64,000 nucleotides of DNA, taken from assembly GCA_900708905.1 (NCBI GenBank), contig CAADRB010000029.1:1331164-1395163 (forward strand), in the 5' to 3' direction. Of this stretch, positions 10,396-24,200 are shown piece by piece; position 1 is the first letter of the stretch; every line of letters starts with the position of its first letter. The DNA is from Hymenolepis diminuta. Lineage: Eukaryota > Platyhelminthes > Cestoda > Cyclophyllidea > Hymenolepididae. A model generated the notes under the pieces. The model saw only the letters and a program-made list of their open reading frames with translations. It was not told the origin of the DNA and did no database searches. Both the position numbers and the translations under genes were made by a program.

Positions 10396-11264
10396 AAGTT
10401 GAATGATCGCATACGGAGGCTAATACTAACTAGTAGAGCAGTGATTTAGATTTAGTTCCCTAACTATAAATTTCAATTTTTTTATACAAGGTGAAAAGAA
10501 ATATTCAGTATTGCAGAAGAATATCGGTGTTCTTCCAACAATATAAATCCACAAATAAATGTCTCAACTTGGATCTTATTACTCAGAAGATAATTACTGC
10601 AGTTTCAAGAGCTGCATATAGGCAAAAAAAGCGCAATCTCAACCCCTCAAAAAGGTAATTGAGATGGCCTTTCGGTAAATATAGATAAATATTCAGCATG
10701 AGCGAACACTATTTAGCTCTGCTAGGTTTAACTGTCTTCATGTCTACAAAGTTAGTTTGAGCTGACTAGAAAATCTTACTTGCTTTGTCGTTAACAAGTT
10801 GAGATTGAGAAACCCGTTCACTTTTCGTCCTATAGCACTTTGAGCCAGGATGTTTTTAGTCCACCAATGTCGAAAAACTACCTTAATAATGCATAATGAT
10901 GAGTAAAGTGGGCATTTTCATCCAGAGAATTGATAAAAATATTCTTACATGTCTAACACGCGGGAGACAGTCAAAAAAGGTAAAACCAATGAAATCATAG
11001 CCTGATTACCATTTAAGCAAAATATTTGCCTCCCGGAATGAATGATTAATCTTAGAAGTGTCAGAAATTCTGATATTAGGTGACTAGCTGTTAAATCATG
11101 TGAACAACACCCAAGTCGTCTTATAGGTTGTGTCTGCACTAAAACACTTGTAGGTCATAACCTAAGTTTATATTTACACTGCAAGATCAGACATGCCTAA
11201 CTTAGTTAATTCTAATTCACGATTCATGTTTTGGCAAGCGGTCAGGTAATAGGGCTTGCGCTCA

Positions 11265-11480
11265 CCCATTTGAAAATAATTAAGTGGTTGAATTTGAAGC
11301 ATTGTCAATATGCACGTCTGCTAAGTCGGAGGTCACGCCCATAAATCCATCAACCTCTGGTTCAGTCTGGTCGAAAGAAGATGTGATAGGATGTGGGATT
11401 TTCATGAGAATAGCTCTATGATACACTTTTTACTAATAGACTTAGGGAATTTTAAATATTATGTCCACTTCATGTATATG
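11265..11480 (+). repeat. tRNA-like short interspersed repeat
   Basis: Contains GCACGTCTGCTAAGTCGGAGG followed by TCACGCCCATAAATCC, the region that corresponds to a tRNA-like box B in better copies, plus an upstream head with ...GCATTGTCAATATGC. It matches the copy at 17200. Confidence 0.45.
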
Positions 11481-11554
11481 ATCACAGATTCTCATAGGAA
11501 AATAACTTATAAAATTAACGAATAATATACATTTTACCTTTATTCCTCCCTATA

Positions 11555-11680
11555 TGCAGATGGCTAAGTGGCAATGTTCTTGAAACCCGTGCTAAGTCAC
11601 GAGTTAGAAACCCATTAGCGCATATCTATTTCACTTGGAATAACCAACAAAACCGGTTAATAAAAGTCAAAAGAGCGATT
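11555..11680 (+). repeat. tRNA-like short interspersed repeat
   Basis: Carries GATGGCTAAGTGGCAATGTTC, then GCTAAGTCACGAGTTAGAAA (a box-B-like stretch) and AAAACCGGTTAATAAAAG, matching the copy at 18960. Confidence 0.45.
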
Positions 11681-12223
11681 GTAATGATTCAATTTCCACA
11701 AGCACAGACTCCAAAATGCTTCGCATATTCAAAAGGACGGCTAGGAAAAGGAACTAAGGAAAGCGTTCACGACACTTTATTTGGGCAGAGAGAAGTCGCT
11801 CTGATGAGAAACTCACATTCTATCACTTTCACTATCCACATCAATGGATGTGCGCCGATTTCGTCACTTCCGACTTAACAGCAATGCAAATTTATCAGTG
11901 TTGAAAAACGCATCCCATCACTAGGTTTGATAAGTATTATGAACTCCATATCAATTTAATTAAATAAGAAAATAGGTACTACACAATCTCCAATTTTGGT
12001 CATGTCCCATTTAGTATAATGAGAACTTCATTCATAAACAGGTTTGTATTAATTTCTATATTTTCAAGAAGGATCATCTACAAATCGCTTTCCTCACAAT
12101 ATAAACTTCTCCAACAAAATAGGTAACAATTTCTTTCCAATCCCTGTGTGGCTATTACTGGAATGACCAATGATATATTTTTCTGCCTAACCTCGCAAAA
12201 AATAGCATTATTTTAAACCACAC

Positions 12224-15200
12224 TCACCCAATGATATTTGCAATAACTTCCGGATTTCTTTTAAACACATCCACTGCATCCACTGCATTGCCTTCCATCG
12301 ATGTAATCGACGGAATCAGAAGGTCAGCAAGCATACATCCCAGTCCACAGATATTCTGCAGCCCCGACTCGAGATGTTGGAGTGCGAGTGTGGAGCAGCC
12401 ACCGGACTTATCATACATCAACTTCACCGATTCCAAGAGTTTGACAACAAGTGGAGCAGCCACAAGAGTTCGATTTTCAGTGCTGGGAGCTTCAGAGTAC
12501 TCATCGTCAGTTGAAGAGTCTGCAGCAAACATAGCAGAGCTAGATGCAGCAGTAGAAAGAGGTCTAGTACCAGCAGTAGATGTGTAGGAGGTAGGAGGAA
12601 TGAAGAAGTTCAGTGAGGAACCTATTCGTGTGGAGGGGTTGGAAGAGGATACGAAATTGCTGGATCTTCGGTTAATGCTTCGACCTTGCCGTTGCGCACC
12701 TAGACTCTCTTTGTTTCGCAGTGTTAGAAACTAAAAAGTGAACAGAGAGTAAAGGCTGAATGTATACACGTTGATCTATCGGCGCCGATTTCTGCAATCT
12801 TGAATAAACACTGCTTCCGAACTGTGAACAAATAATAATATAGGGGGGCCTGAATGATAGTCATGACATCTACGCATTCAAGATTCAATTCGATCAAGAA
12901 ATAATTTAATTCGCTGATTCAAAACCGTACCGTTGATCTAATTTACATTGTCACTTGTTTGAAAACGTACAAAGAATTAGACAGCAGTTTTTGATACTAT
13001 AAACAATTGAAAAAAATGCCCAAACAGCACATTTAAATAATATTCAGCTTGTAAAAGGCGATCATTAGGAGAGAAGAAATACGAGCGATTACGGAAGCAC
13101 ATCTTAGCATCACCCTTGAAACTTAACTAACCAAATTACAGAATAGTTCTTCCTGGAGAAAACCAAATTGTAACCGAATACTCAATAAAGATGTCCAACT
13201 ACATTTCAAAAACTCTTTTTGAGAAGGGAACTTGTACTCTCGGAGCCTTGTAGATGAGAAATTAATACGCATTTACCACTTTCCTGACCAGTGGTTATTA
13301 GTACAAGTACGGTTAGTACTTCCGGATATTGTATATGCACCGATGAACACCAAACCTGTGACTTTTAACTTGGAAGACGCGCCCGTTAACTACTAGACCA
13401 TCTATAAATGCTTTTTACAGTGAATGCATTATATTCAATGTAACTGGCTGTTATATTTTTCTTACACTAGAGTAAACTTTGAGAGAAAACTTAACTTTTA
13501 CCTGCGACATGATGTCGCATTACACATGGACTGCAGTAGTGATACAAATATTATCTAGTGATTTACTAGGAATTTAAAACGCTATAGTTTGCAATAAAGG
13601 AGAGAAATGCAGTGAAAAATCAAACAAAACTTATTTTGTCACAGATTTACATAACTTTCTCCCCCAAAACTTCAGAACATCAATGCACCATGGCCCTATA
13701 GGCAATTATAGGAGAGACTGAAAATTCCGAATTCGTTTCTTAGGCACATTTTTCCAAACTTGCACCAGGAACTGAAGCCCCATCAATGCTACATTACTTT
13801 GTTAGCCAAGAATCAAATTAATCCCCTACATTCAAGCCATGCATAGGAGTACTTTATCAATAAGTGAAGAGAAACTTTCGTTTGTACTAGAAGTCTTCTC
13901 TTCCTTCAGAGTCTGAGCAACTGTAGCCATCATGTACTTTAGTGAACAGTCTATATATTTTATAATTTACTATGTACAATTCAAATTATCAGAGGGTAAA
14001 TAGATTTATACCATAATCATCTTAAGTTGATCATATTTACTGAACCTATAACTCACTTCAACAGATCCTGTATCCGCATTAACCAAGAGAGCCGTACACC
14101 GATACGAGTTCCTCGGATTCTGTTGTTGAACATTATGTACAGAAGCCCTTGTTCTCGAACTCGGTCTGAGAGAAGGGGGCGGTCTGATTCCACGCCGATG
14201 TAGTGCAGGAGCAAACCGTAACCACGACGTGAGATCATCAACGAGTTTCGGTCGGAACGATGTGGGCGACTCAGTAATCGCCTGAAGAGCAAGTCCACTT
14301 GTATAGTGCTCAAACACTGAGGCACCAATTGGAGGATGAAGAGTAAGCTCTGAGAAGTCTTTACCAGGCCCTCCTCCCAGACTGCTCGGTGTTCCATCGT
14401 CTAAAGACACCATGTCAGCGTGACAGGCTGTACCCACTTCTACAGTCTCATCGTTATCGAAAGAGGAGTAGCGTTCCACGGAGGAACCGTAGCGGACAGT
14501 CACCGTAGAAGGGAGCTCTACGCTGGTAGTGGTGGGATCAGAAGTCGTTTTCCTATTACTGCAATAGTGCTTTCCCAACACAGCACCACCGATGCCTTCT
14601 CCAAGGCACCAGCAATTGTCCCAGCGGTCAAGGTATGTCCGCCTAAGGGAGATTTTAATCGAATTATTTCTGTAGGGTAGTGTTTTAATAGTAGTGCTAA
14701 AAAATAATGTAGTCCAATACTTGGACTTTACATCTACGTTTTACGATTTATGTGGACAGGACATGATAGAAGTAGTGATTCAACCACACCAGAGGTGAAG
14801 AAATTTACTGAATATTGGATCAGTCTATCGGGTTATACACCTCGATCTTATACTGTCAATAGCGTTCAATAAATCATCGGGCAGTTGTAGGAAGAAACAA
14901 AGTATACTCTAGCTAACCTGAAAGTATGGATTGTTCCTAATCTGCAAATGACTCAACAAGGTCGACGATAACAAGACAAGCGCAAATAGCGTTTAATATA
15001 CTACTAAAGCACACTATTACCGCTTTCTCTTGTTAATTAAGATGCCTGCAGCATTAAGATGCAAATCGTGAATCCTGGGATATTTGAAACCCTAATCCCA
15101 GGCCGCTAAATTGCCAACCCCAATCTACTCAAAGTAAATATATTTTATTGGATTAGTACAGAAAGAGACTGCTTTGGGTAGTCAATTTGTCATAGTTTTA

Positions 15201-18200
15201 GGACATACTTTATATCCTAAATTTAAAACGGTATACGAAAATCTTATTAATTCAAGAAACCGCATAAAATATAGTGAGTGCCATCTCCATCATGTTAAGC
15301 TACTGCAAGAATTATTTCCATGAGACCATCTATGTTAACATGCTATAGTAACATGGAAATTATTGACCTCTTGACTGTTTTCATTATCATGAATGTTTAA
15401 TCTACAATTTATGTAATCCACATCATCTATGTTCTTAAATTAAATGAACATAAATGAATATAACCTGACTGATATCAGTTTGACGTCAGACCTTATGCAA
15501 ATCAACATGTCAGCTATAAATTTGATTTACTTTTCGTCCTTTCCCTCCGCACTCTTTGACTGGACATCTCTTTTTGCTTGTATTAGTCCGAATCTTCTTG
15601 CTCAAATCTTGTTCCTCAATAAATATCGTTTGAAGTAAAAGGAAATAGCAAACAGTTCAACTCTCTTATACAGGCGGTTATAAGTATTAATTCTACTGAT
15701 TATCCAATTTCGGTTAACAAAATTAGCCATATAATTCCGAAGTCTGAGATTAATACAGAAAAGCTTACGAGAATGATTCCATTGAAATGTAACCATATTT
15801 AAGTTAAAAAGTCACTTAAACTTCGCTATTTCATGTGTCAACTTAATAAGATATGTATTTCCTAGAAACCAGCGTTTCTGACCTAAGTGTAGGACACTAT
15901 ACAATCAATAAAAAGATTACTCAATCAGAAGAGGAACTTCAGTAAGATCACTAGGGTCACTAGAAGGTGAGGATAGTGAGGCACTGAAGCAAGGGACACC
16001 GGTTGAAAGACTCGGGGTGAGAGGAGAGTAGAGGGGGGTATTTCCAGAAGGAGGTGGTACCATGTCCCCACCACCACCACCGCCACTGACAGTTGAGGGT
16101 GCAGAGGGATTGAGGAGACTGGTAATCACTTTGCGATTCCTCCCTGCCATTCCCATCGTCCATGTGTGCTCACGGCACTGCTTGGAGGTGGTTGAGGCAG
16201 ACTCAGGGAACCTAAAAGCACCAGAACAGAACAGCGTAATTCAAAAACTGAAGGAGGACAATTAAGAAAGGATAGTTACTTGGGATCGCAGAAGAGCAAT
16301 AGCAATGCAAAGGCATTACTGGCGTCTAATAATTTTATGTCGCCTCCCCTCTACTTCTTCGCAATTGAATATGAATTATTAATTAGTGGATAAACATCGA
16401 TTAAATCAGTCTTGTAGATGCGTTTTTAATCAAGTTCATCGCTATTAAAACACTCCCAGTGCAAACAATTTGACATATTCACATCGTTTGGAATCCAACT
16501 TCTGATATCATACGGTGAAAATCGGGAATTATAGAGAAATGAAAAGCAACTCCCAATAAAGATTTAGATGTTCAAGAATGCGCCAAGCTGCCGGAACAAG
16601 TTAACATCGATTCAAAGATAGACACTCAAAGTGCAAGACCACAGGTTCTATGATGACATAGCGTAGTTGAAGAAATTGCAGGTGAATGCTAGAGTAAAAC
16701 CTCTTTTTGTTTATTCTTCTCGTGTTCATTTGCAGATAAAAAGCGGATTAATAAATTATTGACTTCAAAATAAAACCAAATCTCGGAAGGATACAAAGTC
16801 GGTGTTTTCTCGCACTTGTCAATCACTCAAGCGATAAACACAAATAGAATATAGACAGATGCCTTAACTTCTTCAGCACATCGAGATAAAATCGGTTTAA
16901 CCAGAGTAGAGAAATAAAGAGGCAGAATATATTTTGTTGAACGTACAAGCCACATTTTAATCATACTCTAGCTCTTCCCAATCCGATACAAATTTCATAT
17001 AAAGCATTGTTTGATGTGTATCGTATCGATACCACCTGTTTGCAATAACTTGTATAAATCCAACGCTTCATCCTTACCAGAACATTTGCTGTTGACGCCA
17101 GTACGTTTTCACCTGGAACAACGCTTGCATTAACAATTGCGCTAGACTAGTTATCCCCTAAATTATTGTTTAATTCATAGTAGAGTAGCATTTAGTCCTG
17201 TTTTCAGATGCACATCTGCTGAGTAAGAGGTCACAAGATAACACGCTCATTAGTGCACGTCCAGTGATATTTAATGATCTGCCGCATTGGTTAATTTTGA
17301 TCAACGAGAGATGGCAAAATGTGGCTCCAGGATACGTTCCCTCTACTTAAGTCAATTGTTGGAAACACTTTCTATAATGGACTTGGGACATTTAAAAGGG
17401 TTCTATAAACAACTGGAAAGAATATTGTATATCAGTTTAAGAGAAGCGTTTTCCAACAGTCATCTTAAACAAAGAAATAGAAATAATTAGCTCCACACAT
17501 CAGATTTACTAGTTAGAGTTGACCATGCCGTTTACTAGTTTTTTTCAAATTCGATACCAACTTCACGCAAAAAGTATGCTATGGCGCATCGTAGTCAGCG
17601 TTCGTCAAAAAATTAGTCATTTTGCATGTTCTCCGAGTGTTTACTGATTATTGATTTTATAATACTATTGCACATTATGTCTCATTTAGACCGATTTGTA
17701 CGATAGCCTCTTCTTCGTAAACCATCAAGAAGGTCAAAAGATTGTTGTCGTAGATACTTAAGGAAAAGTCCCAAATCCATTGAAAGGAAGCGTTCGCCAG
17801 TGGTCCTCTTAGACGGAGAAGTAGGAATAAGTGGAGCCTTTCAACAGATTTAACTAGTACAGTTACTTATACTGTCCACTGAGGGTGTCTCGATGGTGAT
17901 CAAAACCTATGTGATCTCTGACTGTAAACGGATGTGGGATTTGATTGCAAAACCACTAGCGAATCACTAGAGATCCTTAATGATTCTAGACGATTCTTTC
18001 TTAACAATGACACATTAAAAGGTTATGTGAGCAAACAAGAGTTTTACTATGAAGCGCATGCTCGAATCTATTTCATTTGCATATATTCATTATTCTCCTT
18101 GCACACAAAGCATCCGGTGAATTCATGTCACATACCAATAGTTATCGCGCTCTACTGGTTAACTGACTGATAGAATCATTTGTGAAGTCCCAGTCAAAAG

Positions 18201-21200
18201 GAGTAGAAGGGAGGTGGATGAGAAGGTAGGAAGACACAACATCCGAAGGAATGGGCATGACCCATGCGAAAGGTGAATGATCGTCTAAACAACCTAGACC
18301 ACCCAAGGCTTATACAGTCAGAAGAGAGAGGTGAAAGAAATGTCGGAAACTGACACGGAAAACAAGACATAGATATGAAGAGACCTGGGGGAAGAAAAAC
18401 ACGTGATTGAAAGGAGAGGCATTATCAATACAAGACAGAGTAGAGCAGTCAGAGCTCTGCAGCTAGTGCTTCTACCGTGGAGGGAAAAAACAGACATATC
18501 TTCTGGCTCTCTCTCTCACACACACGAAGATTTACAGCAAGTAATTAACAAGAGAAAAGCATGTGACTGATACGTGTGTGCATGCGTGTTTGCTTGTAAA
18601 GACAGTTACTACTATTCTCTAAAGCGCACTTGACCTACACAGTGTAGTCTCTCTGTATCAGGTAAAATGGGCGGAGTATTTGGTGATAATCGTGTAGTCG
18701 TGTTTAAAACCATTTATCTCTTCTTGTCTGTCTAAACAACAGACGGACGTTTAGAAAACGGGATAATCACGTGCGTTTTAGAAACCGTGGTAATTTTATA
18801 CAGAGAAAATGGCAAAAACTCCCTTGGTGTTTCCTCGGTTAGAGTTTAAAACTACACTGCCTTCATTAACTTTTTCGAGTCAACATCAAATCGTGTGGAA
18901 TGCATATAGAAAGCGTGACAAATAAAAGTAGTTAAAAAAACATCTGAGAATGCAGTGATTAATGTGCTCACATGCCGAATCAGGAGTCAATGATTCGATG
19001 CCTACCCGGTGAATAGACTGGCCAGCCGCACTGGTCAAAACCGGCTAATAAAGGGGTTGGCAGAATTCGGGTTTTATTAAAAATGCCACTGGTGGACCAG
19101 TGGTGCAATGGTCAACGTGCACATCCAATGATATGGATGGTCAACCGCAATAGTTAATTGTGGTCAACAAAGGGAGGAAGAATGCGAGTGTCTCATAAAA
19201 GCGACTCCAGGATACCTTTTGTTTATATATCCGAGTTAACTTTTGCCAATGACTCTCTTATAATGGGCTCGAGAAATGTGAATGCCATCAGTAATCTAGT
19301 GAAATCTAAGCTCTAGACTTTCACCAACTTTCCGAAGGAATTAAATGGCATAAAATATCTCTGACTGTTCAAACAAAACAAATGGGAAAAATAAGGGATG
19401 ATCTGACTTTCCCTATTTCTAAAATGAATTCCAATGTTTATGAATTCAAGCAAGGATAGATAAGGCCCTTTTGAGATCGATTTCTCACCTCCAAGTTATT
19501 AGTTCAAATCGTTGCACATCAGTTAGGCAAAAACAGTTCAGAGAGTATAAGGGCGCAAAAGGGTATCAGATCCTAGATATCACTTATTGCGCAATCTTCA
19601 GCTTTTAGCGGTAATCAAATTTTCACCTAGATACTTAGTTAACACACACCTAAATCTTTTCAGACAATGAAAGGTCACATGAAGATCATTATGACACTAC
19701 TGTAAAATTTCCTTTAAGCAGAGATACAAATTACGTGTGTTTGGTAGATGTAAAACATTAAACAAAACTAAAAAATAATTGAGGAAAGTAATAACACTCG
19801 ACTCAGATAGATACTATGGAGTGGTTCTTGCATTTTAAAATCCTCTTTGTTAATCAGAATTAACCGGGATGTGCACCGATGGGAATGAATCACGTGACCT
19901 CTGACATGGCAAACGTACTGGTTAACCACTGTATTAGCCTAACAAGGCTGCTCGAACAATTACGGGATTCGTATCAGATAAATGAAAGGAGAGCAAGACA
20001 ACCAAATTTTACAATCGAAATTATGCAAGAAATGAAAAAGGAAACATAGGAGAAGAAACATCAATAAGAAATGTATTAAATCGTATATTAAGACGAAGAT
20101 GGGTCTTCTCAAATAGCGAAGATCAAAAACGACTAATACTAAACAAATTTTTCAAGCAGCAACTATAGCTGTGTTGCTAGGCTGTATAAATCGATGATTG
20201 ACTTACAGTAACCGACGATAACTTATGTACCTCCCTATCACCGTATTCCTTCAATAAGAATAACGAAGCACTGCAAATCAACGCAAAACAAACAGCTGTC
20301 TCAACCAAATAGGTCATGGAGCTCTGATAAAATGGAATACTTTAACTTAAGCAAAACCTATTTCAGAAAGTATCAAAACATAAAGCGGAGTATAAGTTAC
20401 GATAAGAAGACTCGATATTGCCACAGAATCTTGGACGAACTTCTCGCACATAGGTACTAATAAATCAAGATTATGAGGTCATATGAAACAATAACCAAAA
20501 TTCCACAAAAGGATAAGAGAAGAATCAAGAAAGTTGCTAACCCAAATTAAATTACATATATTCAATTCTACGCAAACCCATATTCAACATTAGCTTCATA
20601 TAGACAAAAGTTCATCCAATAAAAAAGGAGAAAAAAGATGTGCATATATGAGAGAACTTGATAGATGTTAGAACGTACATGGAAGATGAAGTAGACGAGG
20701 AATTATTGTACTGTTGTTGTGACGTGTTCTGATTTTGTTGAGTCTGCTGAGGTGGAGGTTTGTTAACAATAGCCGCAGCAGCGGCCGCGGCTGCAAATTC
20801 CCGTGAAACAAGGGCTTGTGCGGCCACTTCGGCCAATCGGCATTGTTCATTGGTGAGACGTCCAGGTAGACAGATGGCTGATGCTCCCACAGGCGGGTGG
20901 CTGGGACTTGAACCAGCACTGACAGAGTATTGTTGAAGGGTGTGCAGCATTGCTGCACTGAGGTCTTCCTGCGAGGCGATGCCCGAATCATAGATATCCA
21001 CCACGCCACCCCGTTGGCCAAGCATTAGAGAGGCACTCAATTGACTACTGGACTTCCGTCGACCACCGCTACTACCACGAGGTCGTTGGAGTGACTGTAA
21101 GGAGAGTATCCAACACAAACAATGGATTACTTGCCCACCCCTTTCAATAGTCACCCTATCACCGTCTAACAGTTATTATGTCGAACAATTACAACTATAC

Positions 21201-24200
21201 GCCAGGATGGTCTCTACATCGATTCAATTAATTACGGTCAGCCATCAACAGATACTCTCTTTAACTGGCAAAATATGTAATCATAGTATATCTCCCAGAA
21301 AAATCAACGGAACCTCGAAGAGGAAACACGTTAGATGTTGACTATTCATCTCTATAGCAGTATTAACTGGTGTGTTTGACCCCTCCGATGATTTAATGTG
21401 CACTGACGAAACCATTGATATTTAATTTATCAGATGAACACGCAGACTCGTGTATACACATCTTCAGACACCTTAGATTATTCTAACCACCTACTTTTCC
21501 AGATGCGCAATTGACTCTGCTATCAAGCAAACTAGAACTGGCCTGTGCAATTTGTGATCACCCTCGAATAGGGCCTTTATCACCCTCAATGTCAAGATTA
21601 AAATTCACATAAAGGATTCTCCCGGAGAATTTAACATTCAACACAAAAAGATAACTTAAGATAATACTTCATTTTTATAACTAAACAACCGATATCTTAC
21701 AAATGGCACTCCACTTCCCACTGAGTCTATTGAGTAAATAGATCTCGGAGCTCTTTTTGGATATCATTTTCTAACGTTTGATTTGTACAGAGAAGCAACA
21801 TCATAATTACTACCCGGAAAAAACTGAAATTCAACCACTTGTTTTATAAGCCAGACTTAACCAGTGTAGTTGACCATTCCACTTATTGAGTTTGCATCGA
21901 TGTAAGACGATCTCTGACTTAGCAGAAGACCACGATAGCAGTTAGGTTCATTCGGTAAAGTCTTGTTTTCTTTGGAAAAGACAATGTATCAAGGAGTAGC
22001 ATTTTACTATTACTATTGTGAATTAGTAAGTTTGGCATGTTCCACAACTGAACGTATACTGATTAGCATTGATCTCGTGACCTCTACCTAGGAGGGCGAT
22101 GACCGCTACGCTATTGACGCGCAATAGACACTTTATCTCCTTTTAATAATCATACAGTAATATTAAAAAATCCAAATCCAATGCTTTTCATGGTATCTTG
22201 AAGAGTACAGAGGTGTGATTAACTTGACCAATTTTTATCACTGGATGTGCCGGATGGATCTCATTAACACTACGCCTAATATGCAATAAGAAGACCAACA
22301 CAGTGGTCACAAACAAGACATCCAGAGGGAGATACAGACCACAACCTCGTCAATTTGAAAATCAACTATCACACAGATCAAATGAGGTAAGAAAGAGAGA
22401 GGGGGGGGATTCTAAATGTCTAAAGAGCAAAGAGAAGTAAATCTAGAGACACACAGAGCCACAAAAACTTCTCAGAAACTTCTTAATTCGCATATGCACT
22501 GTTAATTATAGCGCCTAAAAATGGGTTTGATATGGAGATGGTATTAAACAAACACAAAATGGGTGAGGAGTCTACATAAGCATCGAGAGGGAGACGGAGG
22601 ATGATCAATCAACCCACCTGTCGTTTACGCTGTTCCAATTCATACATGTCAGACATCGCCATCTCCGGAACATCTTCAATAGACTGCAGGAGGAAATTTG
22701 GAGATCTGAGGAAGTAGGAGCTGAGATAAAGGAGGGCCAGGAGGCGGTCCCTGTGTTGTTGGCCCTGAAGGCCATTTCCACTTGTATTGTCATATATGAT
22801 TGTGGTTGCTAGGGCAGTACCACAGACATTGAGAATGGAGTTCTGGGTACAGGAATGACGACTCATGTCACAACCAGATTGTACAAGTTGTTGAACTAAC
22901 AGCGAGTTATCCACTCCACTATCATTTGACGCTTCGTAGGTATTTCCTTCACTCAACTATGGGTGAGAGAGGGAAAAAGAATTAGCATAAGCGGAGTGAA
23001 AAGAGAATGATTGACTGATAGGAGGCAGTCAACTGCTTACAGATTCGTGGGAACACACATTCGTAGAGAAATTTTGAGACTTGGGTAATATTGTTGATAT
23101 CCATCCTCGGTGTTGCATCAAGATACCAGTTACTAACTGGGCCAAGAACCTATTAAAGTGACGCATAAACACTCGGTAGTTGCCACGCCACATATTATCA
23201 TTAAAGCTAAAGGTAACAAGAAAACGGTACAAAACAATTGATAAAACTCATAAAGGGAAGGCACCCTTGAACCCCTAAGAAAGTCGCATTCAACCTACTG
23301 ATTTGGCCCTCAATACCTGGATGTTAAATGGTATTTTGTGTTAATGATAGACGGTAATACATTATTCGCTAACCCTTTTGGCCTAACTTTCTGTGTACAC
23401 TTAACTAATCTATTAACAGGATAAAAACAGTAATTGAAACTAGAGAAATCATTTAGGTTCCAATAATCAATAATAAATGATATTTTGTGCTTTAAGAAAG
23501 ACAATCAAATTAGGTATGCAAAAGCGAGGTTCTCATGATTTCACAAACGTCACGCTATCCTAAAATAGACGGTAAAGTCTAAACATGCTTTAAAAAATAA
23601 AAAAAACTAATTATGCCAATCATAAGTTACCAAATAATCAAAGGGTTAATTATAATCCAAAAAAATGATCAAAACTTACGGAGCACGATCTTTGGACATG
23701 TTTTTAGAAATGAGAGAGCAGAGACATCCTTTGACAAATGAATTAGACAATTGTTCATATTGACCGGGAAAAGAAGTGATGTTGAGAGGATATTTCTGAT
23801 AGGAGTTATCAGGCAGAAGTTTTAATCCGGTGGGAGGGTTTGACTGGGCAACGTAAGCAAGAGAAAGACTAGACCAAACCGGCCGAGAGAGTCGAGGAAT
23901 GCAAAGATCTCGGAAAGTGCGTTGAAAGTCCGCAAATGCACGATTAATCATCTCATTAAGATTATCATTGGGGCCCTGGGAGAGATTTGACGTCGTAAGT
24001 ACTCGTCCTATAACTTCAGAAAGGGTGTGAAAAGATACACTGATTTCAAGAAAGTGCTCAAAGAAGAGCATGTAGAATCTTTGGGATAGCTCATCCGGTA
24101 GAGTTGCTTTGGAAGCGGAGGAGATCGGGTTGGAAGCAGATTTAACAAGCGAATGAGCCCAATCGATATTCACAAGAGCACAGACAGCTATTGCGGTGTC

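Larger units (their letters stand above)
9990..12223. other. Non-coding interval with repeat copies
   Basis: No exon recognised between the mariner and the 3' end of FNIP. It holds repeat family B copy 3 (10195-10395) and two tRNA-like repeat copies (11265-11480 and 11555-11680). The frame at 11684-11878 is open for 64 codons but resembles nothing. Confidence 0.45.

Noticed and set aside
12231..12587. Plus-strand 118-codon frame
   Set aside because: Antisense shadow of FNIP exon 11, whose minus-strand reading fits the family.
14006..14056. Extension of FNIP exon 10 past the GTGAGT donor
   Set aside because: Using GTGAGT at 14056 gives phase 0 and joins exon 11 in frame; reading through, or using the later GTAAAT, breaks the frame.
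14053..14397. Second minus-strand frame in FNIP exon 10
   Set aside because: Out of phase with exons 9 and 11; the other frame carries the FNIP motifs.
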